Positions 1 through 10,622 of a stretch of 64,000 nt of DNA are shown here, piece by piece. Position numbers and translations under genes: made by a program. The notes beneath the pieces were generated by a model. The model did no database searches. It was not told the origin of the DNA and worked only from the letters and a program-made list of their open reading frames with translations. This stretch comes from Achatina immaculata (Eukaryota > Mollusca > Gastropoda > Stylommatophora > Achatinidae). The stretch's first letter is position 1. Every line of letters starts with the position of its first letter. Location: NCBI GenBank assembly GCA_009760885.1, contig CM019716.1, positions 2,051,501 to 2,115,500 of the forward strand, given 5' to 3'.

Positions 1-1
1 A

Positions 2-110
2 GCTCAAACAACATTGCCAAAAAGATGGCAGTTTCTTCGGAGCAGCAAAGCAGACCTTGCCAGGCTGTTGGTGTACCACTTCATGAACATGCCTGAATGT
101 TGGAGCTCAT
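2..110 (+). pseudogene. possible short coding fragment at window edge
   Basis: A frame open from the window edge reads LPKRWQFLRSSKADLARLL and continues to about residue 35 before the text loses protein character and runs into the 24-bp array. The run W-Q-F-L-x(4)-K-A-D-L-A-R resembles a phrase common in repeat-associated proteins of marine invertebrates; this is recollection of a pattern, not a search result. There is no start codon and the rest would lie outside the window. Confidence 0.2.
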
Positions 111-177
111 CGCAGAATCATTCGGGAGAGATAACCAGAGCTGGCCAAGACCTTGTCCCCCTATATCTAGCAGCAGG

Positions 178-605
178 CTCAGCGTGGTTCAAGAGACAGG
201 GCTCAGTCTGGCTAACGTGACAGGCCTTAGCCTGGTTAATAAGACACGGTTCAGCCTGGTTAATAAGACAAGGTTCAGCCTGGTTAACATAACTGAGCGC
301 AGCCTAGTTAACAAGACAGGGTTCAGCCTGATTAACAAGATAAGGTTCAGCCTGGTTAACAAGAGAGGGTTCAGCCTGGTTAACAAGGTAGGGCTCAGTC
401 TGGTTAACATGACGGGGCTCAGTCTGGTTAACATGACAGGGCTCTCTCTGGTTCCTGAGACAGGCCTAAGCCTAGTTAACAAGACAATGCTCAGTCTTGT
501 TAACATGACAGGGCTCAGCCTGGTTAACATGACAGGGCTCAGCCTGGTTAACAAGACAATGCTCAGTCTGGTTAACGTGACAGAGCTGAGTCTGGTTCAT
601 GACAG
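178..605. repeat. 24-bp minisatellite, about 17 units
   Basis: Units of the form ttcagcctggttaacaagac plus four bases repeat every 24 bp with substitutions. As 24 is a multiple of three, frames stay open on both strands (an eight-residue repeat SLVNKTRF on +, and a similar one on -). I read these frames as by-products of the array. Confidence 0.9.
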
Positions 606-716
606 GGCTAATGTGACAGGCATGGCTAACAAGTCAGTGCTCTCCAACATATCTCTGGTGGGGCTCTGCTGAAAAAATGGCTTTTTGAGTCTACTGCTTC
701 TCGTAAAGCTGACAGC

Positions 717-903
717 CTCTCAGTTCAGTACATTTGTGTACCCACACCTTCAGTTCAGTACATTTATGTACCCACACCTTCAGTTCAGTACATTTATGTA
801 CCCACACCTTCAGTTCAGTACATTTGTGTACCCACACCTTCAGTTCAGTACATTTGTGTACCAACACCTTCAGTTCAGTACATTTGTGTACCAACACCTT
901 CAT
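717..903. repeat. 30-bp minisatellite, six near-identical units
   Basis: Six consecutive 30-bp units differ only at a few positions (cccacac or ccaacac; atttgtg or atttatg). Each unit holds GTACATTTATGTAC or its variant, a 6-bp dyad with a 2-bp centre, so every unit could extrude a small hairpin. Open frames on both strands here follow from the period. Confidence 0.95.
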
Positions 904-1405
904 AGATCAAGTAGCTAAGGACGTCCTGATCGCAGCTGTAGTGGAGTATAACATTCTATAAATTCTTGGATACAAGATTCTGGTGGACCTTCATATTCAC
1001 CAAATGAGAATGATGGTAGCGGAGCCAACTAAGATGCTTTAGTTCTACGAATAGTTCTGGAAAATGAGAAAAAGCGCCTTCAACAAAACCCGAAAACTTA
1101 ATTATTCATTCCATGCACATTTTTCTCGTGTTGAACATCTTGTCTGCTCTTCCCCATGGAAGTCCACGGGACTAAGATAAATGAACTTGATAGTACACAA
1201 ACTGAAAATGAAAAGTAAACTGCAATTTCGTTATTGCTAAAAACAAAAAACTCGTATATTAACAGGAGAAGAAAAATCTCAAGACCACACAAACAACTTT
1301 ATAATAAACCCTCCGGCCTATTTTAACCGAGAAGTGACGAGCTTTCAATATAGATAATTTTAAAATCACACAAACAGTAAATCCGTATAGAAACAGTTAT
1401 TTTAT
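904..1405. other. no recognisable feature
   Basis: AT-rich sequence with short unrelated open frames. I see no repeat, coding homology or RNA fold that I can support. Confidence 0.5.
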
Positions 1406-1665
1406 TGTAATTTTTACAGAGCTCTGACCAAAACAAAATACTTTGGCCATATCAAAAGATGTAACAATATACATAAGACCGTGCTAGAAGGAAGGATGGA
1501 AAGAAAGAGAGCAAGAGGAAGTCAGAGATGTAGGTGGGAAGATAACATACGAGAATAGACAGGATGCGTGCACCAAACTGGCAAGGGAGGGAGGGAACTG
1601 GAGATTCATTACCGCTAACCTCCGTTCTAGAGAAGGCACATGTGAACGATGACAATATACCCAAG
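1405..1665 (+). pseudogene. non-LTR retrotransposon 3' fragment (RTE-like C-terminus)
   Basis: With small breaks the + strand reads TKYFGHIKRCNNIHKTVLEG, then a basic R-K-R-A-R-G-S stretch and R-C-R-W-E-D-N-I. This is the signature KYFGH...LEG...GKRxRGRPRxRWxDxI at the C-terminus of BovB-like RTE elements. The following residues (T-G-C...W-Q-G-R-E-G) also look like this family but need frame changes. It differs in sequence from the main RTE family of the window, so it is probably a separate, older subfamily. Confidence 0.65.
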
Positions 1666-1907
1666 GGCGGAAAAAGAATTATGTACAAGTATATATATAT
1701 ATATACAAAACTGTGGAACAGCTTTTATGAACCTGACATATAAAATAGTATTTGCACCTTTTGCGAAAAAATCAACCTCCAAGAAATTCTAGTTTCTAGA
1801 AAGACATACCGATAAAAGCTTCCCATTTTTCTTAGATTAAGGTGCCCAAAACACAGCTCTCAAGATACTCTGTTTTAAAATTCTGAACGTTAAGAAAAAA
1901 AAAACAC

Positions 1908-1956
<49 letters not shown>

Positions 1957-2725
1957 GTGAGAAACTGTTGCCAGTTTGAAAATCTCAGAATGAACGTAAC
2001 ATGAAAAATTCAACCTGGCAGATCAAGAGTGTAAACAAATAAAGGGTTAAAGCCAGGCACTGGGCCTTGTCGGATTTTCATGCCAGATAGGACCAAATGT
2101 TAAGAGTTCCAGCACAGGTATTTGTTCTAAGCTCTGGCTCCCGGAGCATCCTCGTTGTCGTTGTGAGGTAAGAGTTAACCTGAGAGAAGCGTCTTTCCAT
2201 GAATTGTTAAAACTCCAGTACAAACCGGCCGGCAGCTTGTGTGGTCTCTGATGGTAAAGATTTAGTCTCCTCCTGCTGAAAAAGGACGCCACCATAAGTA
2301 TTCTACAACGTTTAGTGAAACCTTCTCTTCATGAAAAGACAGTTTTCCTTCGTATGCACACAAAGCAATACAACAATAACATAATTTAGTTACGAATGTT
2401 AACAAAACAGTAATAAAAACACCAAACGCAGGAAACATGAAAGAAAATCCTAAAATCCGTGAAATGGACCAATAGAAGAAAAAAAAGTATTTTAAAATAG
2501 GAAAGTTATCAAGTCAAAGAAAAACCACTTCAGATGTGAAAACGAAGCAGCCAGCTCCAATCATATTCCGTGCCAGGAAAATTTGCTTCAGAACATGAAC
2601 CAGCGCTTGACAGTATCTCTGAACACGCTGTATGCTGTTGTGCCACGCAGACTTGATACAGAAATTTATTCAGGAAACTATTCGCAACAAAACTTTCTCC
2701 GATTTAACTTGTGTAGTTCTTGTCT
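1666..2725. other. unassigned region with one (GA)n microsatellite
   Basis: Apart from a short (TA)n run near 1690 and an uninterrupted GA tract at about 1908-1953, I see nothing. An 82-codon frame on the - strand (2047-2295) has no recognisable motif. Confidence 0.6.
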
Positions 2726-2729
2726 GTAG

Positions 2730-3010
2730 AGGCGGCCTGGTTGGCTGAGTGGTTAGGCGCTTGGTTTACTAATCCAGTGAAACTGGGCTTAAGTCCCAGC
2801 AGTGGGATTTTTTTTCCTGGTACACGTCAAAAAGGTCCCAGGGTTCCACCCAGCCTCTAAAAATGGGTACCAGAGAAATCTGGGAAGCTAAATGCCGCCA
2901 GGCGTGATAAAGGTCACATCACAGATAAATGTGCCGAAGATCTTGGAAATAGGGGCCTAACACCGTGTTCCCAGTATGCTTTAAGGCCACTGAAATAGGA
3001 ATGTTCTATC
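2730..3010 (+). mobile_element. tRNA-derived SINE
   Basis: A tRNA-like head contains a near-perfect RNA polymerase III A box (TGGCTGAGTGGTTAGGCG, about 2742-2759) and a B-box-like ggcttaagtcc at 2786-2796, followed by a T run and a tRNA-unrelated body. Body segments recur elsewhere: aaaatgggtaccagagaaat matches the complement of 42111-42137, and tgtgccgaag...cctaac(a/g)ccgt matches 42414-42485. The repeated tail marks a dispersed SINE rather than a degraded tRNA gene. No TSD was resolved by eye. Confidence 0.85.
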
Positions 3011-3786
3011 ATTGACATACATCTAAACAGCATAAACATACGGATCTACCTCCAGACAGTGCTTTTCTGCTTGCTTTAATCTGGTTATAGAGGGAAGAAT
3101 AAGAGACTGTATGATTATTTATAAAGAAAGAAGAAGAGACCGCATAGGAAGCGATGAGTCCGAGATATCACTGATATTCTAAACACCACACTTTCTGAAG
3201 CAGGCGTTCTCACTAGACAGAGAGACGGCTTTCAGGAGAACACTGTTCTTTGATGGACAAGCCACGTGAACAAATGGAGATCTAGCATGAAAGTTATGAA
3301 CTGCAAAAATAATCTGAGTTTCAGTATAGTTTTCAAAGTACAGACGCTCTTGAAGATTGGACGATCAGTCTCTCAGGTAAAGCTCGGAGTGAGGCCTGAC
3401 GGGGTGGCGTGTTTTCTTGCTAGCGTCTTCTTTTTCGTCTTCGCCTTCCTTCTCGGATGGTTATTCCAGCTTCAAATGTGAACTTCACTGAGGTCTCAAA
3501 AGTTATTAGACGTAAAATGAATCATTGAAGACAACAGATGATACCTGATTGTGACATGGAGGCAGCATCATGGAGATAACACAAGCTCACAGTCATTGGT
3601 GAGTTGTTATAAAGTTGTTATAAACAACTACACCTAACGTAAATTGTTTCACGAGATGATGTTTCATATGCTTTCTGTGCCACGTTTATGTTGATTCGGT
3701 GTTCGTTCACGCCAACATGCAAGGAAAAACGAAAAAAAAAAAAATGCGTCAGTTGTGGAGTTTGGGTTTCTCAAACAGCAACATGG
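3011..3786. other. no recognisable feature
   Basis: Unique-looking sequence. A 71-codon + frame (3266-3481) ends in a hydrophobic stretch but has no recognisable family. Confidence 0.5.
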
Positions 3787-3789
3787 AAA

Positions 3790-3911
3790 GTTATGGATGC
3801 ATCAGCGGCAGGCCATCTTGCTCACAACCGAGAAGCCTACAGGAGAGCTGTTTGGGAGGTAAAGTTCCGCAAGGGACATGCAAATGAATGAATGAATGAA
3901 TGAATGAATGT
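3790..3911 (+). pseudogene. RTE (BovB-like) LINE, extreme 3' end
   Basis: The sequence encodes DASAAGHLAHNREAYRRAV, then W-E-V-K-F-R-K-G-H-A-N-E and a stop, followed directly by (TGAA)n from 3884. This is the C-terminus of the dominant RTE family of the window. RTE elements are known for very short 3' UTRs made of simple repeats, which fits the stop codon running straight into the tail. The copy is cut to about 100 bp. Confidence 0.85.
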
Positions 3912-4552
3912 GGAGTTGGTAGGCCAGCTATTTTACCCACAGCTTCTCGATGTTTTTAACTGACTTTTCATTTTTTTTGTCCACACATTTCTACCGTCTC
4001 AGGACCTCACAGCTCTGGTTATATCCACATCCAGCAAACCTCCATGTGAACTTCTTTCGCTGTCTGCTTCTATTGTAAAGTGTATTGTCAATAAAATGCA
4101 AGTTTGTTTAAATTTGTTTTCACGGGAACTTTATGTTAAAATTTGTTTCCTTTAAGTCTATTCCGCTATTGAATTTCGTTTTCTTCGCCTTTGTTGAGAT
4201 CTTATCTCGCCCTTGTACATCCTCAATCTGTCTGCTGGTTTCTTTCCTCATTCTTCAGAAGTATGTGTGTATGACGGATTGATTTGGACAGAGCGTCTGT
4301 TGTTTTTGTTTGTTTTTTTTAGTGAGTCTTAACAATGAGTATCTTCAAGTACTCCTCATGTTTCAGGTAGACATTTCAGGCAGATGCCCTGGATAGTCTC
4401 TAAGCATCTAACCTTCCTATTCTTGAGCCATAAAATTCCTAAAAGAATCTTGGGGGGGGGGGGGGATAATGCTGATCTGTTAAATTCTTGACACAGACCG
4501 TAGTTTCTGATATTCTCATTAGTGTTGTATCTGTGGACAATGCCGCTGGTAC
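3912..4552. other. no recognisable feature apart from a poly-G tract
   Basis: AT-rich spacer with a run of 14 G at about 4452-4465. No repeat family or coding signal was recognised. Confidence 0.5.
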
Positions 4553-4553
4553 C

Positions 4554-4830
4554 GTTAGACAAACTAGACAAATGCATATATGTAGTACTGCTACTGTTGT
4601 CAGACCGTTAGACAAACTAGACAAATGCATATATGTAGTACCGCTACTGTTGTCAGACCGTTAGACAAACTAGACAAGTGCATATATGTAGTACTGCTAC
4701 TGTTGTCAGACCGTTAGACAAACTAGACAAATGCATATATGTAGTACCGCTACTGTTGTCAGACCGTTAGACAAACTAGACAAATGCATATATGTAGTAC
4801 TGCTACTGTTGTCAGACCGTTAGACAAACT
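4554..4830. repeat. 53-bp minisatellite, five units plus part
   Basis: Units begin gttagacaaactagacaaat at 4554, 4607, 4660, 4713, 4766 and 4819, an exact 53-bp step, and differ at a handful of bases. The array stops in mid-unit at a LINE fragment and resumes with the same phrase at 5137. Confidence 0.95.
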
Positions 4831-5136
4831 TACTGACATCTTACATCCCTCCCGTGGCGTTAAACGTCACATAGGGCCCGCATGGTAGTTCGCCAACATT
4901 TCCTGTCTCCGGCGAGTTTTTCAATCTCATCAAGGGATGTTACGCCCGCTGAACTGGCCTCTCTTAACAATGTCCTCTTTAGAGTTTCACGTGCTCGACC
5001 TCTTTTTCTTCGGCCTTTTGTGTTCCACTTGATAGCTTGTTTGGGGATTCTCTGATTGTTTCCTCTCATCACATGACCGGTATATGAACATCTTTCTTTC
5101 CTAATCACCCATGAGACAGGTTGTTGTTTGCTCATA
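4831..5136 (-). pseudogene. LINE 3' end inserted in the 53-bp array
   Basis: The - strand reads QQPVSWVIRKERCSYTGHVM, R-G-N-N-Q-R-I-P-K-Q-A-I-K-W-N, a basic G-R-R-K-R-G-R-A-R-E-T stretch, then LDEIEKLAGDRKCWRTTMRA and L-C-D-V-stop. The same C-terminus occurs at 60.3-61.1 kb. It is followed by a short tail gggatgtaagatgtcag. Both flanks are the array phrase gttagacaaact, so the fragment interrupts the minisatellite and is younger than it. The clade cannot be fixed from this piece; it is RTE-like. Confidence 0.85.
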
Positions 5137-5168
5137 TTGTTAGACAAACTAGACAACTACATATACAT

Positions 5169-5207
<39 letters not shown>

Positions 5208-5375
5208 GTACCGTACTACTTCCAAACCCTTAAATGAACTGGACAATTGCATAAATATAGTACCTCTACTATTGTCAGACCGTTAAACAAACTGTATACA
5301 CAGTGTCACTGTTACTGTTAGATTAACTGGACAGTTGCGTATGCATATAGTATCACTACTACAGCCAGATCCTTA
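5137..5375. repeat. degenerate continuation of the array with (CA)n(TA)n
   Basis: The array phrase gttagacaaactagacaact resumes at 5137, followed by a CA tract then a TA tract (about 5167-5206) and three diverged units with phrases such as cagaccgttaaacaaactg. These degenerate units bridge the 53-bp array and the 42-bp array that follows. Confidence 0.8.
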
Positions 5376-6020
5376 GTCAACCGGACAACTGGCTAAACAA
5401 ACCACTGGTACAGTTAGACGAACCGGACAACTGGCTAAACAAACCACTGGTACAGTTAAACGAACTAGACAACCGACTAAACAAACCGCTGGTACAGTTA
5501 GACGAACTAGAAAACTGACTAAACAAACCGCTGGTACAGTTAGACGAACTAGAAAACTGATTAAACAAACCGCTGGTACAGTTAAACGAATCGGACAATT
5601 GACTAAACAAACCGCTGGTACAGTTAGACGAACTAGAAAACTGATTAAACAAACCGCTGGTACAGTTAAACGAATCGGACAATTGACTAAACAAACCGCT
5701 GGTACAGTTAAACGAACCGGACAACTGACTAAACAAACCGCTGGTACAGTTAGACGAATCGGACAATTGACTAAACAAACCGCTGGTACAGTTAGACGAA
5801 TCGGACAATTGACTAAACAAACCGCTGGTACAGTTAGACGAATCGGACAATTGACTAAACAAATCGTTGGTACAGTTAGACGAATCGGACAATTGACTAA
5901 ACAAACCGCTGGTACAGTTAGACGAATCGGACAATTGACTAAACAAATCGTTGGTACAGTTAGACGAATCGGACAATTGACTAAACAAATCGTTGGTACA
6001 GTTAGACGAACTAGAAAACA
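5376..6020. repeat. 42-bp minisatellite, about 15 units
   Basis: Units of 42 bp (ctaaacaaaccgctggtaca then gttagacgaatcggacaatt and ga) run with few changes. They share gttagac(a/g)aactaga with the 53-bp array, so the two arrays probably have one origin. Because 42 is a multiple of three and units lack stops, frames of 186 (+), 234 (-) and 254 (-) codons overlap here with 14-residue periodicity. Three frames open over the same units is what an array predicts, not a gene. Confidence 0.95.
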
Positions 6021-6520
6021 CGAGGCCCGGATCTTTGATGGAGGCCGTAGTGAACTTTTGTTGGTTAAAAGAAACAAATGTGCCAGTTACACTGTGTACA
6101 CCGGTTCTCCAGCGAAGGATGATGAATGCAGCGAAATGCAAGAAGTCATTCTAGATTGAACGGAAAATAGCCTGGGGTTCATCTTATCTGTACGTAAACT
6201 CAAAAATACAGGCCAGAGAATGTTATTTTGTGTTCCTCGCGCGTTTCTGTCTTACTTCTCCGCAATAAATTTAAATTGGTCTCGACTGAGAATGCCCTCT
6301 TGGCACTGGAGAAGAGAAGGAGAAACCTGGCCAATAAGTGTACCTCTGCGACATCTTGTGCAAAATTGCAGTCCTCGTTCATCATTTTTCAGCATTTTCG
6401 TTAAGAAAATGGAAAAACCGGAGCCTATTTTAACGTTAACTCAGTTTTCTAGATTCATTACGTTGACGAATGTTATTTGTTTTGTTCACGAAAGTGGCAT
6501 CTGAATCCGTTTGGTTACAT
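6021..6520. other. no recognisable feature
   Basis: Spacer between the 42-bp array and the R2-group LINE. Some of it could be untraced LINE sequence, but no motif is visible. Confidence 0.5.
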
Positions 6521-6524
6521 CATT

Positions 6525-8072
6525 TATTATCATGAAAGGGAAAGTGATAGAAAGATCGTACACAGTGGCAAATCAAATAATCCCGACTGTAGGGGAAGAG
6601 CCAGTGAAGAGCCTTGGCAGAGTATATGATGCATCCATGAAAGACTCAAGCGCTGTGAAACAGGTTATAGAAATGGCGCAGAATGGACTGAGCATCATAG
6701 TAGCAGGCTACTGGGTAAGTTCAAAATATGGTGCCTCCAGTTCATGCTGATTCCAAAACTGATGTGGCCACTACTCATTTACGAAGTAAGTACCGGCACA
6801 GTAGAGGCAGTCGAAAGAAAGATAAATAAAGCCATAAGAAAATGGTTGAGCGTACCACCAGGATTAACTGATGTAGCGCTGTACTGCAAGAAGAGCAAAC
6901 TGCAGCTGCCTTTCAAATCTGTGGTTGAAGAATACAAGGTAGGAAAAACAAGACTTGCAATGATGCTACAAGAATTTACAGATCCGGTGGTACGAGAAGT
7001 GTAGCCAACACTTAAAACTGGACGAAAATCGAAAGTAGGTGAGGAAGTGACCACAGCCAGGGAAACGCAGGAGCTGAAAGAAGTAATAGGGTACACCCAG
7101 ACCAACATAAGGGGATTTGGTCATGGCGAAATCAAATGGTGGTCAAAGGCCTCCTTCAAGGAAAGAAGGGATATGATCATCAGCGAAGTAAGGAATTCAG
7201 AGAATGACAAGCGGGTCCAGAAGGCAGTACAACAATCACAACAAGGGCAGTGGACAACATGGGAGGAAGTCCTGCAGAGATCACTAACATGGAATGACAT
7301 CTTGAAAATGGCACCCTTGAGGCTCAGCTTCATCATCAGAGCTACTTGTGACCTTCTGCCTACAGGCTCCAACCTATACAAATGGGATGTATCAGAAGAT
7401 ACAAAGTGCCCTCTCTGCAACGAAAGGCAAACATTGGAACATGTGCTGTCAGCATGTAGAGTGTCTTTAGGGCAAGGACGGTACACCTGGCGGCACAACA
7501 GAGTGTTGCAGGAACTAATAGCCATCGTAGACAGGGCAAAAGATAAAGCAAATAACAGCAAAAGAGTTGAGGTCCCACCTAAATACTTCATAGGTGCTGG
7601 TACGACATCAAATATTGAAATCAGGGACATTCCCTTACCATCACTGCTAGATGGTACAAATGACTGGGAAGTGACAGCGGACCTTCCAGAAAGAAGAGAA
7701 TACCCGACTGCCATCAAGAATACAGGAATGCGACCGGACATTGTAGTGTACTCCACAGAAAAACAGGAATTAATAATGATCGAGCTTACGGTCCGATACG
7801 AAACTAGAATAGAGGAACAGCATTTATTCAAACTGGAGAAGTACAATGATCTGGTCAAGCAACTGAGGCAGGGGGCAGGAATCAGGGCAAAAGTGATAGC
7901 TGTAGAAGTAGGAGCAAGAGGATTCGTAGCAACATCAGCATATGACCTATGTAAGCAACTGGGTATAAAGGGACAAGCAAGAGCAAGGGCATTGAGAAGC
8001 CTTTCAGAAACAGCAGAAAAGGCCTCATGCTGGCTGTGGAGTATGCGAAACAAGCATTGGGAACATAAGTAA
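6525..8072 (+). pseudogene. R2-group non-LTR retrotransposon, C-terminal half
   Basis: The frame starts with KGKVIERSYTVANQI and VKSLGRVYDASMKD, shifts by one base near 6712, then reads KFKIWCLQFMLIPKLMWPLL, the region after the reverse transcriptase palm. An in-frame stop at 7003-7005 follows, after which a long frame runs to TAA at 8072. In the last frame a zinc-knuckle-like CPLCNERQTLEHVLSAC (C-x2-C-x7-H-x4-C) lies about 95 residues before RPDIVVYS...IELTV. The PD and E (16 residues apart) fit the restriction-like endonuclease of the R2 group, which makes the target nick for integration. The end RALRSLSETAEKASCWLWS also fits this group. The copy is 5'-truncated. Only one frameshift and one stop in about 515 codons suggest a fairly recent insertion. 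The long - strand frame over it is a shadow. Confidence 0.9.
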
Positions 8073-8097
8073 TTTCATTTACCACAACCAATACCAG

Positions 8098-8235
8098 TGC
8101 TCCATAGCTAAATCGCTAAAGACGCACTTCAGAAAGTGCAGTGCCAACTGGAAGATCATGGGTTCGATCCCGGAACCGAAAAAAAAGCAACAACTCACAA
8201 GACCTCTGGGAGTCATGACCCAGACGGGCCCCCAC
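8098..8235 (+). mobile_element. tRNA-related SINE head just after the R2-group LINE
   Basis: A perfect B box GGTTCGATCCC (8161-8171) sits in a T-arm-like context, with an A-box-like tagctaaatcgctaaagacg about 55 bases upstream. An A run follows and then body sequence ending near a second unique stretch. It starts about 25 bp after the LINE stop codon. It could be an independent SINE or part of the LINE 3' region; I cannot tell which. Confidence 0.6.
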
Positions 8236-8431
8236 CCCCTTTAGAGTGTCAGGAGTTGTGTTGTTGTTCCGCTCTCTACGTTAGAGAGTTTCCTGCATAT
8301 TATCAGATAATCTCTGTATTCTGTTATATTCTTTTTCTAAGATATAGCAGGGATTATAGAAGAGAAATGAAATGCTACAAAAAGATAAATTCAAAGTTTG
8401 TCACCTCAAACGAAGTCTATCTCTCACCACT

Positions 8432-8675
8432 ACGTGATCTAAGTCTATAACCACTAACGTAGTATACGAGATCTTAGTCTATAACCACTAACTCAGAATA
8501 CGTAATCCAAGTCTATAACCACTAACTAATTATACGTGATCTATGTCTATAACCACTAACTTATTGTACGTCGTATAATTTATAACCACTAACTTATTAT
8601 ACGTGATCTAAGTCTATAACCACTAACTTATTATACGTGATCTAAGTCTGTCTATCACCACTAACGTACCATAAA
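8432..8675. repeat. 34-bp minisatellite, about seven units
   Basis: Units of acgtgatctaagtctataac plus cactaacttattat repeat with drift. The phrase caccactaac continues into the next array, suggesting shared ancestry. Confidence 0.9.
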
Positions 8676-8684
8676 TAATCTACT

Positions 8685-9078
8685 TCCATCACCATTCATG
8701 TTTTATAAGTAAGATAATTCTATCAGCATGTTTCAAAAGTAATTCCATCAGCATGTTTTATAAGTGAGATAATTCTATCAGCATGTTTTATAAGTAAGAT
8801 AATTCTATCAGCATGTTTTATAAGTAAGATAATTCTATCAGCATGTTTTATAAGTAAGATAATTCTATCAGCATGTTTTATAAGTAAGATAATTCTATCA
8901 GCATGTTTTATAAGTAAGATAATTTTATCAGCATGTTTTATACGTGAGATAATTCTATCAGCATGTTTTATAAGTGAGATAATCCTGTCAGCACTAATGT
9001 TTTATAAGTGAGATAATCCTGTCAGCACTAATGTTTTATAAGTATCTAATTCTATCACCAATAATATTTTGTAAGTAA
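8685..9078. repeat. 30- to 34-bp minisatellite (left half)
   Basis: Nine or more 30-bp units gcatgttttataagtaagat plus aattctatca, then longer variants with gcactaatgttttataagtg. The array breaks at about 9079 and similar units resume at about 10190. Confidence 0.95.
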
Positions 9079-10188
9079 TATAATTATATTGTGCAAAATG
9101 TAAAAGTTTGGTTGGGTGGGTGTTTTGTAACTCTAATATATGTACATTATTAAATACAATCGTACGTGGGATCCCAAACTGCACCCCTTCCAAAATATAC
9201 CAACCCAGGTTCTAACCCTTTCATCTGTGCCCAGCTAGATACCCTACGAATTTTACCTAACGTGAAGAAATTACACACATTAACACATCACATTTTCACA
9301 CTCATGAGTAACAACTCGTGAACCACATAATGATCAAGGTAAACGTTAATTCAGTTTAATCACGCACAAGAAGCATCGAACACTACACACGACAAACTGG
9401 GAAACAACACAAATTATATTCGTATTAACTCATGAAACATCATGTTCAATTTGCGCGGTGCTAATGCCTTCACTTACCGTCACCAAATTATGACTCTCAA
9501 ATGAAATATCACAATATATGAAATACGACACATGTGAATGAAACGTTGTAACATTATCTATGTATGACATATGAACACTGCAAAAGTATAAGTGCGCATA
9601 ACTTCGATGAACATTCACATGAATACTTCTGATTACAAACATGATGCGCACCTAAAAAATCCCACAATCAAATGGAAACGCGAATGCAAATGCAATCAAT
9701 CAAATATATCAAACATGACACATGAAATCAATAGTGATGGTTTTCATGATACAATAAATCTTAACTACTTTTAGATAATACTGAACACAGTTAACAGTTC
9801 ACCACGAACTACGATTTTGTTACATAAAACAACAAGCAACACTTCTTCTAACAACACTTACATTTAAGTTCACGTAAACCAACATTCGACATATGACAAC
9901 TTACACAACCTTGAGGATGGAGGAAGAGATCATCGCAGGAAACAATACAACCAAATATACACTGATCCATAAGATAATAACGATAACATGCTCCCTCGCT
10001 ATAATCCTGGCCGTACCTTCCCATAAACAATGGACGACTCAATGGTCAACTGCATATTCCACCTGGACGACACACAAGCCAATCACGTACCCCAAAATCA
10101 CGAGGTGCTATTTTGACCTTTCTAGTTGGCAACATCAAAAAACGCAAAAGCCAGTAACCTTCACAATATCATAACCAACTTTTTAAAA
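9079..10188. mobile_element. 1.1-kb non-repeat block interrupting a minisatellite
   Basis: The two sides carry matching array phrases (agtaatataatt on the left, agtaatctaatt on the right), while the block itself is unlike the array. This is the layout expected of an insertion. I see no clear terminal inverted repeats, tail or coding motif, so the element type is open; a unique spacer between two arrays is the alternative. Confidence 0.4.
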
Positions 10189-10622
10189 AAGTAATCTAAT
10201 TCTGTCACCACTAATGTGTTATAGGTAATATAATTTTTTCACCACTAATATTTTATAAGTAATCTAATTCTTTCACCATTAATGTTTTATATCTAATTCT
10301 ATCACTACTAACGTTTTATAAATAATATAATTCTATCATATTTAAAGTTTTATAAGTAAATAATTCTATGACTAGTAATGCTTTATAAATAATATAATTA
10401 TATCACCACTAACGTTTTATAAATACAATAATCTAATTCTTATCATCACTAATGCTTTATATATATATATATATAATTCTATCACCAATAATGCATAAGT
10501 AATCTAATTCAATCAACACTTCTGATTTATATCTAAATACATCACCACTAACGTTTTATAAATAATCTAATTCTATCTCCACTAATGTTTGACACGTAAC
10601 CTAATTATTACACCACTAAGAG
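10189..10622. repeat. 30- to 34-bp minisatellite (right half), degenerate
   Basis: Units built on taatctaattctatcaccac plus taatgttttataa with many indels and a (TA)n run near 10460. Clearly related to 8685-9078 but more diverged. Confidence 0.85.

Noticed and set aside
5373..6159. Overlapping frames of 186, 234 and 254 codons with 14-residue repeats, one rich in N-C-T sequons
   Set aside because: All lie in the 42-bp array and three frames are open at once; no signal peptide, unique domain or codon bias supports a gene.
7121..8053. 310-codon frame on the - strand
   Set aside because: Antisense shadow of the R2-group LINE, whose + frame carries recognisable motifs.
8685..9078. Regular 30-bp repeats resembling a CRISPR array
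   Set aside because: Units are contiguous with no unique spacers and the genome is eukaryotic. The same applies to the other 30-34 bp arrays.
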